Notes under the pieces: model-generated
Database searches by the model: none
What the model was told of the DNA's origin: nothing
What the model saw: the letters and a program-made list of their open reading frames with translations, nothing else
Assembly: GCF_014212015.1 (NCBI RefSeq)
Contig: NZ_JACJVN010000006.1
Location: 15,063-79,062 of the forward strand
Direction: 5' to 3'
DNA from: Cohnella lubricantis
Lineage (GTDB): Bacteria > Bacillota > Bacilli > Paenibacillales > Paenibacillaceae
Length of the DNA: 64,000 nt
Part shown: one piece after another, positions 42,836-52,885 of the stretch
How the letters are laid out: each line of letters begins with the position of its first letter
Position numbering within the stretch: the first letter of the stretch is position 1
Position numbers and translations under genes: made by a program

Positions 42836-45800
42836 ATGCGTCGAATCTTGTCATTGTTGATGTTGTGCGCGCTGCTTGGCGGCAGCTTGCCCTTGCCGGC
42901 GGCTCATGCGGAGGCCGTTCAGAACAACGATTTTACTTATGCGCTGCAATTGGACGACACGTTCATGGTTACGGATTACTTGGGAACGAGCACGGAGGTC
43001 GCCATTCCGAGCGAATTCGAAGGCAAGCCGGTGACCGCGATCGGAGCGAATGCTTTTCAATCCGATCAACTGGAGCTAACAAGCGTAACGATTCCGCCCA
43101 GCATTACGCATATAGGCGATTTTGCATTCGCGCGCAATCGTTTAACCGCTATCGAGATTCCTAGCGTCACGTACATCGGTAGAGGGGCCTTCCAATACAA
43201 TCAGCTGCAGAGCGTTGAGCTCGGAGACGTCATCTTCATGAATGCCTACGCTTTCGCAGACAACCAGCTGGAACGCATGACAATCCCCGACAGTCTGACC
43301 TTGATTGAAGTAGGCGCGTTCCAACGCAATCGGTTGACAAGCGTATCTCTCCCGGAAGGATTGCGGCAGATTTATGAATCCGCGTTCGCCGATAATCAGT
43401 TAACGACGCTCCAGATTCCGAGTACCGTAACCGCCATTTACGCCAGAGCGTTCGAGAACAACCGATTGGGCAACGTGGCGTTACCGCCGAACATCGATCT
43501 CGGCAGCGATAATGAGAACTCCGTATTCAGTAATAATCCGAAAGTGACGCTATATGATCCCGGCGGCGCATCGGTGAATAACCACGCCACGAAGTATAGC
43601 CTTGATACGATGCTTTGCACTTATACCATCAAGTATGACGGCAATGGCAGCACAGGAGGAGACCTGCCCGCGTCGACGGCTTACAGGTGCTATAAGCAGG
43701 CCTCCGCGGTTCCGGGCCAAGGCTCGCTAACCAAGGACGGCTACACCTTCAAAGGCTGGAACACGAAGCCGGACGGAAGCGGGACGAATTATGACGGCGG
43801 TATATATCCGATTATTTATGGCATTCAGGATCGGTCCTTTACCCTGTATGCCAACTGGGAGTTGAACTCCTATCAAGTATCATTCGACCCGGGAGGGGGC
43901 GCGCCAATCGCCGATCGTCAAGAGATCCTTCACGGAGAGCATGCGGTCGAACCTCCGGCGCCGTCGAGGACGGACTACGTCTTCGAGGGATGGTATTCGG
44001 AGACCGGTTATTCTCGCCCATGGGACTTCGACAACGACACGGTTACCGAAGATCGGACGCTGTATGCGAAGTGGAAGTGGAACGGACCGGCGACGATCGC
44101 TTCCGTAGAGCTGACGACTGATGGTGACAATGTGACGGGCGGCGATACGGTCACGATAACCGTCACGGTGAGGGACAATCACGATCTGCCGGTTGCGAAC
44201 GCCGTCGTCAACCTGTCCAGCAACATGGGCCAATGGAAGCTTACGAACGACGGCGATATGTCGACGACAACGGATGCGAATGGCGAGATTACGGCCGAAT
44301 GGACGGCGCCTTGGGTAGAGGCATCAGAGCCCGTGACGATCACGGCGAGCGTAGACGGAACGATCGGCATGGCGGACAGCCAGACGATTCCGATCGTTCC
44401 GTCGGAGAAGTCCAATGTCCGGTTAAGCGGCTTGTCGCTTGGCTACGGCGAACTTGACTCCATCACGCTTAGTCCGGCATTCTCGGACGACACGCTCCAT
44501 TATGCCGCGGCGGATGTCGGCAATGCCGTGACGAGCATCGACGTGACGGCAACGACAGACAGTCAACTGTCCACGCTGACCATTCACTATTCGTCCGCCG
44601 CGAGCGGGTCAACCTTCGGCGTACCTGCAGGCAGCGGATCGGCTGTTAGCGTACCTTTGCAAACTGGCTTGAACCTGATTACGGTCGTCGTATCTGCGGC
44701 AGATGGTATCCATACGCAGGCGTATACGATACTCGTGCGCAGAGACGATACGGCGACCAGCGGGGATTATGCATACAGCCTGAAGGATGAGGGCAGCGGG
44801 ATTGCGATTAAGAGGTACAATGGAACGGATTCGGACGTTGATATACCCGAGAAGCTAGACGGCTATGTCGTGACGGAGATCGGGATGAATGCTTTCGCGA
44901 ATGAAGAGCTAACTAGCGTCACGATACCGGATACGGTGACGACCATTTCTAGCTTCGCATTCAATAACAACTTGCTGACGGCGGTGACTTTGCCGAAGGC
45001 TTTAACGAGCATTGGGGACTATGCCTTCTACGGGAATGAATTAGCTGAAATAACGCTTCCCGATGGCTTAACGGCAGTGCCCAGCCATGCATTCGAAAAT
45101 AATCAGCTAACCTCGATCTCGATCCCAAGCAGCGTCACCCTGGTAGATGATTATGCGTTCTCTAACAATCTTCTTACCGAGGCGAATTTCGCTGAAGACG
45201 GATTGCAGGAGATCGGTTTCGGCGCATTCTCCGACAATCAGTTGTCTTCTGTCATCCTTCCAAAGACGACTACCTACTTGGATACGAATGCCTTTATCAA
45301 TAACAAGCTCACGAAAGTGATCATGCCTGCGACCTTGCAGCTAGGGGATAACGTGTTCGGAGGGACGCAGAATGGACTAACGCTGGTGTTCCCGGCCGAA
45401 GGCGATAGAGATATGGTCAATTATGCGACGTCGAACGGATTCCCATTTGTAGCGAGTTATGTCCACGTTGAATATGACGGCAACGGCGACAGTCAAACCG
45501 AAGGGGAAGCGCCGGTCGACTACACTCATTACGATTATTATTCATCGGTTCCCATTCAGCCGAGCGGGAGCTTGAAGAGAGAGGGATATACTTTCCAAGG
45601 ATGGAGCACCGAGAAGGACGGCAGCGGACAATTCTATGAGGCAGGTAAAAGTTATGCTTTCAAGCTGATCGGCGGAATTGTTAAGCTCTATGCGGTATGG
45701 GAGCCTGCGCCATATTCCGTTTCGTTTGAGACGAACGGGGGAACAGTCGTTCCTGCGACAACCGTCAATGGCGGCGCTCTTCTTGCCGAGCCGACGCCGG

Positions 45801-47584
45801 CGCCGAGCAAGGCGGGATATAGGTTTGCCGGTTGGTACTTGGACCCGGACTATAAGACGAGATGGAATTTCGAGCAGGATACGGTTGCCGGGGATATGAC
45901 CTTATATGCCAAATGGGAGAGCAAGCAGCTCGCGGTCAGCTTAGTAACGAGCGGCAACACGGTGTTCGGCGGCCAAGAAATCTCGGTTACAGGCACCGTT
46001 TATGATGAAGACGATACGCCCCAAGCGAACGTCTCCGTTCACTTGAGCAGCTCGAGCGGAGGCATGTGGAGCGTATCGGAAGCCAGCGAGGCGACGGTGA
46101 CGACCGATGATCGCGGCACATTCGAGGTGACTTGGGAGGCTCCGCATGTATTCGATGCTGCAACGGCCGAGCTATCGGCAAGCCTCGATGGATCGAGCAC
46201 GGAGCCGGCAACGGTGTCCATTCAGGTAAACCCGCTGCTAGGCCCGATTCTAAGTTCGGATGCCGGCTTAGCCGGCTTGACGTTGAGCGACGGTGACTTG
46301 ACGCCGGAGCTCCAAGCAGAGGTTACCAGCTATACGGCCGACGTCGGATATGCGACGAGCAGCGTCGCGATCATACCTGAAGTATCCGATGAGGCAGCAA
46401 CGGTGACCGTCAATGGGAATGTAGTCGAGTCAGGTCAGCCCGTACAGATCGATCTGAATGTGGGTTCCAATTCCGTAACGATTGTCGTTACAGCTGAGGA
46501 TGGTACAACTCAAACTTATGACGTAACCGTCAAGAGGGCCTCGGCTCCGATCGTCACGATCCCTGTTGCAAACGTCACGGTAACGAGCGTTCAATCCTCC
46601 GTTTATGAGGGTGACAGGCTGCAAATGATCGTCATCGTGAGTCCGGACGATGCCGCCAACAAGCAGGTGTCGTGGTCGGTGCAGAACGGAACCGGTGCGG
46701 CCGCCATCGACGAGAATGGACTGTTAACGGCCCAGAAGGCCGGTACGGTAACGGTTCAGGCGACGGCTCAGGATGGCTCAGGAGTAGTCGGAAGTCTAGC
46801 GATCACGATCTATGAACGCCAACAAGACGGCGACCCGACAACGCCGACAGAGACAGACCCGACGCCGCCAATAGATAACGCGGGAACGCAACCGACTGCG
46901 AAGCCTCCGGTTCTTCACGTTGTTCCCGGCAGACCGCCGATTGACGTGAATGACGCGGAAGCGGTCCAAACGATGATAGAGGCACTTACGGCAAAATTCA
47001 ATGATCCTAAGAATGCGAACGCACCTGTGTTTCCAGATGCGGAAAACCACTGGGCGGCCGATAGCATCCGATTGTTCGCAAGGCTCGGTATTGTCCAGGG
47101 ATACAGAGACGGGACATTCAAGCCGGACGCAAGCGTTACGCGAGGGGAATTCGCGGCGATCATCGTGAAGCTGTACCCGCTTGCCCAAGGAAGCGCGGCG
47201 TCGCCCGAATTTAGCGATCTCGGGAACGGTTGGGTGAGAGAGGCGGTCCTAACGCTGGCCGGCAACGGCATCATCAGCGGTTATGAGGACGGTACCTTCC
47301 GCGCCGACCGTGAGATTACGCGCGCCGAGATGGTGGCGATCATCGCAAGGATTGTGAATCTGGCTTCGGTGAAGCAAGAGAATACGGTGAATCTTCAGGA
47401 TATCGATCATGCGTGGGCTAAGGAGCAGATTCAGTTAGCCGCGAATACCGGAATTATCAACGGCAGAAGCGAGAATGCTTTTGCCCCGGAACAGAGCGCT
47501 ACCAGGGCAGAAGCTTTGACCGTGCTCTTGCGCGCGATCTTGCTAAGTCCTGAAATCGCACAGCTATTGGAGGGGATGAACTAA
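42836..47584 (+). CDS. Giant SLH surface protein with duplicated LRR/Ig modules
   Basis: A 1582-residue exported protein. The signal peptide (1-26, ending PAAHAEA) precedes two copies of one module: BspA-type leucine-rich repeats (units such as IGDFAFARNRL and IGDYAFYGNEL), two InlB-B/Flg_new repeats (YTFKGWNTKPDGSGT, LYAKW), a Big_1-like domain and a cadherin-like beta-sandwich. A Big_2-like domain, a Pro/Thr linker and three SLH repeats (about residue 1395 on) follow. I chose ATG 42836 for its GGGAGG site; ATG 42812 precedes it in frame. It probably acts in adhesion or surface recognition. The kinase/regulator pair is directly upstream. Confidence 0.88.
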   Translation: MRRILSLLMLCALLGGSLPLPAAHAEAVQNNDFTYALQLDDTFMVTDYLGTSTEVAIPSEFEGKPVTAIGANAFQSDQLELTSVTIPPSITHIGDFAFARNRLTAIEIPSVTYIGRGAFQYNQLQSVELGDVIFMNAYAFADNQLERMTIPDSLTLIEVGAFQRNRLTSVSLPEGLRQIYESAFADNQLTTLQIPSTVTAIYARAFENNRLGNVALPPNIDLGSDNENSVFSNNPKVTLYDPGGASVNNHATKYSLDTMLCTYTIKYDGNGSTGGDLPASTAYRCYKQASAVPGQGSLTKDGYTFKGWNTKPDGSGTNYDGGIYPIIYGIQDRSFTLYANWELNSYQVSFDPGGGAPIADRQEILHGEHAVEPPAPSRTDYVFEGWYSETGYSRPWDFDNDTVTEDRTLYAKWKWNGPATIASVELTTDGDNVTGGDTVTITVTVRDNHDLPVANAVVNLSSNMGQWKLTNDGDMSTTTDANGEITAEWTAPWVEASEPVTITASVDGTIGMADSQTIPIVPSEKSNVRLSGLSLGYGELDSITLSPAFSDDTLHYAAADVGNAVTSIDVTATTDSQLSTLTIHYSSAASGSTFGVPAGSGSAVSVPLQTGLNLITVVVSAADGIHTQAYTILVRRDDTATSGDYAYSLKDEGSGIAIKRYNGTDSDVDIPEKLDGYVVTEIGMNAFANEELTSVTIPDTVTTISSFAFNNNLLTAVTLPKALTSIGDYAFYGNELAEITLPDGLTAVPSHAFENNQLTSISIPSSVTLVDDYAFSNNLLTEANFAEDGLQEIGFGAFSDNQLSSVILPKTTTYLDTNAFINNKLTKVIMPATLQLGDNVFGGTQNGLTLVFPAEGDRDMVNYATSNGFPFVASYVHVEYDGNGDSQTEGEAPVDYTHYDYYSSVPIQPSGSLKREGYTFQGWSTEKDGSGQFYEAGKSYAFKLIGGIVKLYAVWEPAPYSVSFETNGGTVVPATTVNGGALLAEPTPAPSKAGYRFAGWYLDPDYKTRWNFEQDTVAGDMTLYAKWESKQLAVSLVTSGNTVFGGQEISVTGTVYDEDDTPQANVSVHLSSSSGGMWSVSEASEATVTTDDRGTFEVTWEAPHVFDAATAELSASLDGSSTEPATVSIQVNPLLGPILSSDAGLAGLTLSDGDLTPELQAEVTSYTADVGYATSSVAIIPEVSDEAATVTVNGNVVESGQPVQIDLNVGSNSVTIVVTAEDGTTQTYDVTVKRASAPIVTIPVANVTVTSVQSSVYEGDRLQMIVIVSPDDAANKQVSWSVQNGTGAAAIDENGLLTAQKAGTVTVQATAQDGSGVVGSLAITIYERQQDGDPTTPTETDPTPPIDNAGTQPTAKPPVLHVVPGRPPIDVNDAEAVQTMIEALTAKFNDPKNANAPVFPDAENHWAADSIRLFARLGIVQGYRDGTFKPDASVTRGEFAAIIVKLYPLAQGSAASPEFSDLGNGWVREAVLTLAGNGIISGYEDGTFRADREITRAEMVAIIARIVNLASVKQENTVNLQDIDHAWAKEQIQLAANTGIINGRSENAFAPEQSATRAEALTVLLRAILLSPEIAQLLEGMN
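42923..46536 (+). repeat. Tandem duplication of a roughly 1.8-kb coding module
   Basis: About 42923-44753 and 44766-46536 encode the same domain order (LRR_5, two InlB-B repeats, Big_1-like, cadherin-like). The copies are clearly related but diverged, so the duplication is old. Confidence 0.75.
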
Positions 47585-47587
47585 GCC

Positions 47588-48061
47588 ATGGCAGCGAACG
47601 AATACTACATGCCTACCCATTGGCGGGTGAAGGGAAATATCTGGGAGATTTACGAGATTTGCTCGGACTTCTTGGACTACCAACGGTGGTGGCCCGAAGT
47701 GTACTTGCAGATTCAGAAGGGAGACAAGGACAAAGAGACAGGCGGCGAGGTCTACGACATTCTCTCAAGGGGCAAGCTGCCGTACAAGCTGCGCTGGAAG
47801 TCTTGCAAGACGGCCGAACAAGCGCCGCATTCCATCTCCTTGAAGTCTTCGGGAGACTTGGTCGGTCACGGAACATGGATGTTTGAACAGGACGGCGACT
47901 ATGTGAACGTGCAATTCGATTGGTATGTGAACGCCCAGAAGCCGCTGCTCAAATACTTCTCCCCGATTCTCAAGCCGATCTTCACCTCGAACCACTACTG
48001 GGCGATGGCTAGAGGAAGAGAGAGCCTTGAGAGGGAATTGAGGCGTAGGCGCGAGGCTTGA
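47588..48061 (+). CDS. SRPBCC (polyketide cyclase-like) protein
   Basis: A 157-residue small soluble protein with the START/Bet v1-like fold pattern: an N-terminal WEIYEICSDFLDYQRWWPEV, a central strand-rich part, and a C-terminal helix (MARGRESLERELRRR). SRPBCC proteins bind hydrophobic ligands in a deep cavity. It follows the giant surface protein by only three bases and may share its transcript, although no functional link is evident. Confidence 0.78.
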   Translation: MAANEYYMPTHWRVKGNIWEIYEICSDFLDYQRWWPEVYLQIQKGDKDKETGGEVYDILSRGKLPYKLRWKSCKTAEQAPHSISLKSSGDLVGHGTWMFEQDGDYVNVQFDWYVNAQKPLLKYFSPILKPIFTSNHYWAMARGRESLERELRRRREA

Positions 48062-48173
48062 ACTGTCAGGCTGCAAGTTGCGATTAATCCACTTGACACT
48101 CCGCACTCGCGCGCTTCCTCTAACTAACTGCTTCACACGAAATCCACATAGCACTATCCACCAGTCTAATCTC

Positions 48174-48218
48174 CAAAGAAAAGGAGGTGCAGAGAGTCAC
48201 AGCTCCCTGCACCTCCTT
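48174..48218 (-). terminator. Terminator of the ABC exporter operon
   Basis: A 12-bp stem (AAGGAGGTGCAG at 48181-48192 with its complement at 48207-48218). Read on the minus strand it is followed by TTTTCTTT. It lies between convergent genes. Confidence 0.75.
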
Positions 48219-48264
48219 CTCCGCTATCACTAGCCGTGCGCTTCCAACAGCCAAGTGCCAGCCC

Positions 48265-50040
48265 CTAAGCTTCCATCTTCTGCGCCGTATACAGCCTGTA
48301 GTACAAGCCCTTGCGCGCGATGAGCTCGTCGTGCGAGCCGACTTCGGCGATGCCCTTGTCGGAGACGTACATGATGCGGTCGCAGTTCTTCACCGTCGAC
48401 AGCCGGTGCGCGATAATGAACGACGTGCGTCCCTTGAGCAGCTCGTTCAGCCCTTGCTGCAGCAGCCGCTCCGTCTTGGCGTCGATCGACGACGTCGCTT
48501 CGTCCAAGATCAAGATCCGCGGGTCCGCCAGCAGCGTCCGCGCGAACGAGATGAGCTGCCGCTGCCCTTGGGACAGCTTCGAGCCGCGTTCGTTGACCTC
48601 GGTGAGGTAGCCCTGCTCGAACTCGCGGATGAACTCGTCGGCGCACACCGTCTTCGCGGCGGCGATGATCTCTTCCTCGGTAGCATCCAGCTTGCCGTAC
48701 CGGATGTTGTCGAGAATCGTGCCGGAGAAGATGAAGCTGTCCTGCAGCATGATGCCCATCTGGCTGCGCAGCGACTTCAGCGTCACCTGCGAGATATCGT
48801 GTCCGTCGATGCGAATGCTGCCGCCGGTCACATCGTAGAAGCGGGAGATGAGGTTAACGACCGTCGTCTTGCCGGCCCCCGTCGGTCCGACCAGCGCGAT
48901 GCTCTCGCCCGGCTTCACGTCGAAGGAGAGGTTCTCCAGAATGTTAACGCCGGGATCGTAGCCGAACGTGACGTTGTCGAACGTCACGCGGCCCTTCATC
49001 TGCGGCATCTCCGCAGCATCCGGCACGTCGCGGATCGTCACCGGCTCATCCAGCGTCTCGAAGATCCGCTCGAGGTACGCGACGGCGTTGATGAAGCTGT
49101 TGTACAGGTTCGACAGGTTCAGAATCGGCTGCCAGAAGCGGGCTGCATAGCTGCTCATCGCGAGAATGACGCCGAACGTGACGTCCGCGGGGCTTAGCGC
49201 TAGCAGCCCGATCAGATAGATCAGCGCCGTCACGATCGTAGCCAGATTGTCGACCGTGAACGGTATGAGGGCATTGTAGACCATCGCCTTCATCCATTCG
49301 GCCCGGAAGTTCGTCGCCAGCCGCGTGAAGATGCCCTCGTTCCGCTTCTCGCGCGAGAACATCTGCGTCACGCCGATGCCGCTGATGCTCTCCTGCATGT
49401 AGGCGTTCAAGTTGGAGCTCTTGTTCGAGACCGCTTGCCACGACCGGCGCTGCTTCGTCTTGATGAGCAGCATGACGCCAAGGAAGACCGGGAGCCCCGC
49501 CAGCGTGATGAACGAGAGCTTGACATCGACGGCGAACATGAACGCGGCGATGAAGATCAAGTTCACGATCTCGAGAATGAAGTTAATGATACCGTTGGAC
49601 AGCACGTCCGAGACCGAGTTGACGTAGTTGACAATCCGGATCAGAATCTTGCCTTGCGGACGGTCGTCGTAATACTTGAACGGCAGCATCTGCAAGTGCT
49701 TGAATAGATCGGTTCGAATCTCGAAAATAATCTCTTGCCCCACGTTCGTCATGATCCGCGAGCGAATCGTCGCGAGCACGACGCTGACGACGATCGTCAG
49801 CAGCATCAGACCGGACCAGCCGATCAGCGCCCCATGCGCCTTCGCCGGAATGATCACGTCGACGACGTGCTGCATGATGAGCGGCGCCGACAGCCCGATG
49901 GCCGCCGACAGCGCGCTCAGCACGAACGCGATGATCATCGGCTTCTTCTGCCGCTTGATATATACCAACGCTCGGCGGAAGTGCTTCATATCGAAGGGAG
50001 ACTCCAGGTTCTCGTCGATGTCGAATTTATTTCTAGCCAT
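48265..50040 (-). CDS. ABC exporter half-transporter, subunit with canonical Walker B
   Basis: A 591-residue fusion of six membrane helices (residues 35-310) and an ATPase domain. Walker A is GPTGAGKTT, the signature is the non-canonical LSQGQRQL, and Walker B ILILDEATS keeps the catalytic glutamate. It starts 8 nt inside the upstream partner gene. A canonical Walker B here with a degenerate one in the partner fits heterodimeric exporters of the BmrCD/TM287-288/YfiBC type, which pump drugs or lipids outward. The substrate is unknown. Confidence 0.92.
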   Translation of the reverse strand: MARNKFDIDENLESPFDMKHFRRALVYIKRQKKPMIIAFVLSALSAAIGLSAPLIMQHVVDVIIPAKAHGALIGWSGLMLLTIVVSVVLATIRSRIMTNVGQEIIFEIRTDLFKHLQMLPFKYYDDRPQGKILIRIVNYVNSVSDVLSNGIINFILEIVNLIFIAAFMFAVDVKLSFITLAGLPVFLGVMLLIKTKQRRSWQAVSNKSSNLNAYMQESISGIGVTQMFSREKRNEGIFTRLATNFRAEWMKAMVYNALIPFTVDNLATIVTALIYLIGLLALSPADVTFGVILAMSSYAARFWQPILNLSNLYNSFINAVAYLERIFETLDEPVTIRDVPDAAEMPQMKGRVTFDNVTFGYDPGVNILENLSFDVKPGESIALVGPTGAGKTTVVNLISRFYDVTGGSIRIDGHDISQVTLKSLRSQMGIMLQDSFIFSGTILDNIRYGKLDATEEEIIAAAKTVCADEFIREFEQGYLTEVNERGSKLSQGQRQLISFARTLLADPRILILDEATSSIDAKTERLLQQGLNELLKGRTSFIIAHRLSTVKNCDRIMYVSDKGIAEVGSHDELIARKGLYYRLYTAQKMEA

Positions 50041-51802
50041 TCGCGCTCACCTGCCTCCCGATGCCTTCGTTCTGAAGCATGAACACTTCATAATAATAGC
50101 CTCGCTTCGCCAGCAGCTCGGCGTGCGTGCCCTCCTCGATGATGCGTCCGCTCTCGAGAATAATGATGCGGTCGGCCTTCGCCGTGGTGGAGACGCGCTG
50201 GGCAATGATGATCTTCGTACAGGGGAAATCCAGATCGCGCAGGCTCTGCTGGATGTGCATCTCTGTCTCGAGGTCGACCGCGGACGTCGTGTCATCGAGA
50301 ATGAGGATCGGCCTGCGAACGGACATCGCGCGCGCCAGCGCGATCCGCTGCTTCTGGCCGCCGGACAAGCCGACGCCGCGCTCGCCTACGATGGTGTCGT
50401 ATCCTTCCGGCATCTTGCGGATGAATTCATGCGCAGCGGCGAGCTCGGCGTACCGGACCACTTCTTCTTCGGGCAGATCCGGATCACCGTAGGCGACGTT
50501 GCCGTCGATCGTGTCGGAGAAGAGAAGGACGTCCTGCGTCGCAATGCCGATATTGCCGCGCAGCTCGTCGAGCTCCAGCTCGCGGACGTCGACGCCGTCC
50601 ACCAGCACGCGTCCCTCGGAGACATCGTAGAAGCGCGGAATCAAGCTGATGATCGTCGTCTTGCCCGAGCCGGTGGCGCCCATGATAGCGATCGTCTCTC
50701 CGGGCTTCACGGTGAAGCTGACGTCGTGCAGCACCGTCTGGCTGTCGTATTTGAAGCTGACATGATCGAATTGGATATGACCGTCATAACGCTTCTTGTC
50801 CGCCGCACGATGTTCATTCACGATGTGCGGCTTGGCGTAGTAGATCTCCGCGATCTTGCTCAAGCTGGCGAAGAAGCGCTGGATGTCGTTGATGATGATG
50901 CCGATGTTGCGCATCGGGTTCGAGATGGCCCAGATGAGCGACGAGAATGCTGCGTATTCGCCGAACGTGATGCGGCCGTTCATGACGAAGAAGCCGCCGG
51001 CGATCATCAGGATCACGTTGAACGCCTGCGCGAACGTCTCCAGATAAGGGAAGTAATCGAGCCAGACGAGGGCCGCGGCCTTGTTCGCCTTCGAATAATT
51101 CACGTTCTTCTCCGTGAACTTCTCGATCTCATATTCCTCGCGGGCGAATGCCTTAATGACGCGGTTGCCGGCAATGTTCTCCTGCGTCGTCGAGTTCAGC
51201 TGCGACAGCTTCTCGCGGAGGCTGATGTACATCGGGCGAACCCGTCTCGCGAACAGGAAGGCAACGATGAAGATCGGAGGCGCCAGGATGAGCAGCCAGA
51301 GCGTCAGAACGGCATCAATGGTGAAGAAGTAGATGACCGCCGCCACGAAGATCGTCAGCGATTCAATGATCGTCTTGATGATCCACGCCATCGAGTGCCG
51401 AACCATGTCGAGGTCGCCCGTCATCTTCGTCATCAGGTCCCCGGTTCGGTTGCGATCGTAGTACTCCATGTCTTGGCCCTGAATCTTGTTGTACAGATAG
51501 ATCCGGATGTTGTACAGCATGTTCTGCGAAGAACGCTCGTACTGCATCGTCGTCACGTAGGCCAGACCCGTACGCAGCAGGGAGAAGCCGATCATGCCCA
51601 AGGCAAGCGCGATGAGCAGTCCCCTCTGGTCGATCAGATTCTGGCGCGCATCCTCATTAGAGATGAACGTGTCGATGATGAGCTGGCCGAGATAAGGATT
51701 CGCGATCGTGAGAGCGGAGCCCACTACCGAGAGACAGAGCGCAAGCAGGTACCGCACCCTGTTGCCTTGCAGGTTGTTCCATAACCATTTGATCTCGAAC
51801 AT
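50033..51802 (-). CDS. ABC exporter half-transporter, subunit with degenerate Walker B
   Basis: A 589-residue fusion of membrane and ATPase domains. Walker A is GATGSGKTT and the signature LSGGQKQR is canonical. Walker B reads ILILDDTTS, with Asp in place of the catalytic Glu, so its own ATP site should hydrolyse poorly. This is the expected partner for the downstream subunit in a heterodimer with one active and one degenerate site. It is the first gene of a two-gene operon with a promoter at 51885-51911. Confidence 0.92.
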   Translation of the reverse strand: MFEIKWLWNNLQGNRVRYLLALCLSVVGSALTIANPYLGQLIIDTFISNEDARQNLIDQRGLLIALALGMIGFSLLRTGLAYVTTMQYERSSQNMLYNIRIYLYNKIQGQDMEYYDRNRTGDLMTKMTGDLDMVRHSMAWIIKTIIESLTIFVAAVIYFFTIDAVLTLWLLILAPPIFIVAFLFARRVRPMYISLREKLSQLNSTTQENIAGNRVIKAFAREEYEIEKFTEKNVNYSKANKAAALVWLDYFPYLETFAQAFNVILMIAGGFFVMNGRITFGEYAAFSSLIWAISNPMRNIGIIINDIQRFFASLSKIAEIYYAKPHIVNEHRAADKKRYDGHIQFDHVSFKYDSQTVLHDVSFTVKPGETIAIMGATGSGKTTIISLIPRFYDVSEGRVLVDGVDVRELELDELRGNIGIATQDVLLFSDTIDGNVAYGDPDLPEEEVVRYAELAAAHEFIRKMPEGYDTIVGERGVGLSGGQKQRIALARAMSVRRPILILDDTTSAVDLETEMHIQQSLRDLDFPCTKIIIAQRVSTTAKADRIIILESGRIIEEGTHAELLAKRGYYYEVFMLQNEGIGRQVSANG

Positions 51803-51884
51803 GGGGTCACCTGTTTTCCATATGGTCTGTTAATTCTGTCAATTGCGTTGCCAAGCTTCCGTTATCCAGTGATAAACAAACGTG

Positions 51885-51911
51885 ATTATACCATAATTAT
51901 CGGCAGGTCAA
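51885..51911 (-). promoter_or_regulatory. Promoter of the ABC exporter operon
   Basis: On the minus strand, TTGACC and a perfect TATAAT are 15 bases apart; a TGG just before the -10 makes it an extended -10 promoter, which compensates for the short spacer. It would give a leader of about 75 bases. Confidence 0.55.
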
Positions 51912-51983
51912 GACCCTAGATGTTGCTTTTTATTTAATCGATTTTGCGGTGTGTGCCGCCCGGAATTAGGAGGGGAATGGAAC

Positions 51984-52010
51984 ATTAGAAGATTCTCAAT
52001 CTTTTCTAAT
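51984..52010. promoter_or_regulatory. Imperfect palindrome before the NlpC/P60 gene
   Basis: ATTAGAAGATT and AATCTTTTCTAAT face each other across CTC. It lies 110 bases before the hydrolase start and could be an operator or a weak hairpin. The remainder of the 51803-52120 gap contains no gene. Confidence 0.3.
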
Positions 52011-52120
52011 AAAGAGTGATTTTCCCCGGTATGGCGGCGAATTTTTCCTTCATGGAAAAGTTTAGGTCGGACGAACTATGCTATCGTGAATTTCGAAATA
52101 CAACACATGGAGGGATTCAC

Positions 52121-52870
52121 ATGTCTAGATCCAAGCCAATATTGCGTCAGCTCGCGGCGGTCGGCCTGTGCGCCGCCATTGGGTTCGGAGCTTTAAACAT
52201 TGGACAAGCCTCGACGCCGAAGGCAGCTGCTGCAACCGTCTATGAGACGAAGGTTACATATGGAGTGAACCTTCGAGCCAGCGCGAGCACGAGCGGCCGC
52301 GTCATTCGATTGATTCATACGGGAGAGAAGGTCCATGTCGTCAGCCAAGTGAACAGCTACTGGCTGAAGGTGAAGGACCAGAACGGCAACACCGGGTATA
52401 TCTCGTCGAGCGACAAGTATACGAACTATAGCGGTTCCTCCTCTTCTTCGAGCTCCTCTTCCTCTAGTTCCTCTAGCAGCAGCTCGAAGGGCGACCAAGT
52501 CGTTGACATTGCGAAAAGCTACATGGGCCGCGTCAGCTACGACTTCGGCACGCGCAACCCTTCCAAGCTCATCTTCGACTGCTCGTCGTTCACGGAATTC
52601 GTCTTCGCCAAAGTCGGCGTCGACTTGAAGTGGGGCACGAAGTATCAGAAGTCGGCCGGCTCCTATGCGAGCAAGAGCAGCTTGAAGAAGGGCGACCTCG
52701 TCTTCTTCGACACGGTCGGCAGCAATAACAAAGTCATCAACCACGTCGGCATCTACATCGGCAGCGGCCAGTTCATCCACGACACGCCGTCCCAGGACGG
52801 GCTGGCGATCAACACGCTGACAAGCGGCTACTGGTCGACGCATTACGTCACCGCCCGCCGCGTACTATAA
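52121..52870 (+). CDS. SH3b-NlpC/P60 cell-wall hydrolase
   Basis: A 249-residue secreted endopeptidase. A signal peptide (1-38, ending KAAAA) precedes a bacterial SH3 domain (VNLRASASTSGRVIRLI and YWLKVKDQNG) that binds wall peptides. A run of about 20 serines (near residue 108-127) links it to an NlpC/P60 domain. The catalytic Cys is in IFDCSSFTEFVF and the His in VINHVGIYIG; a further His in QFIHDTPS completes the triad. Such enzymes cut the D-glutamyl-mDAP bond of peptidoglycan stem peptides. GGAGGG lies six bases before the ATG. A terminator follows. Confidence 0.92.
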   Translation: MSRSKPILRQLAAVGLCAAIGFGALNIGQASTPKAAAATVYETKVTYGVNLRASASTSGRVIRLIHTGEKVHVVSQVNSYWLKVKDQNGNTGYISSSDKYTNYSGSSSSSSSSSSSSSSSSSKGDQVVDIAKSYMGRVSYDFGTRNPSKLIFDCSSFTEFVFAKVGVDLKWGTKYQKSAGSYASKSSLKKGDLVFFDTVGSNNKVINHVGIYIGSGQFIHDTPSQDGLAINTLTSGYWSTHYVTARRVL

Positions 52871-52885
52871 CAGTTAGTATTGATT

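Noticed and set aside
48187-49197. A 336-codon plus-strand frame over the exporter terminator
   Set aside because: It starts inside the terminator hairpin and lies antisense to the ATPase domain; no domain is visible.
49676-51784. A 702-codon open frame on the plus strand opposite the ABC exporter genes
   Set aside because: The minus-strand frames encode full ABC motifs; the plus frame is compositionally biased, rich in Arg/Asp/Val and has no recognisable domain. It is an antisense shadow of GC-rich codons.
52430-52495. Poly-serine codon run as a possible CRISPR-like or satellite repeat
   Set aside because: It is an in-frame serine linker between the SH3 and NlpC/P60 domains, with mixed codons and no spacers.
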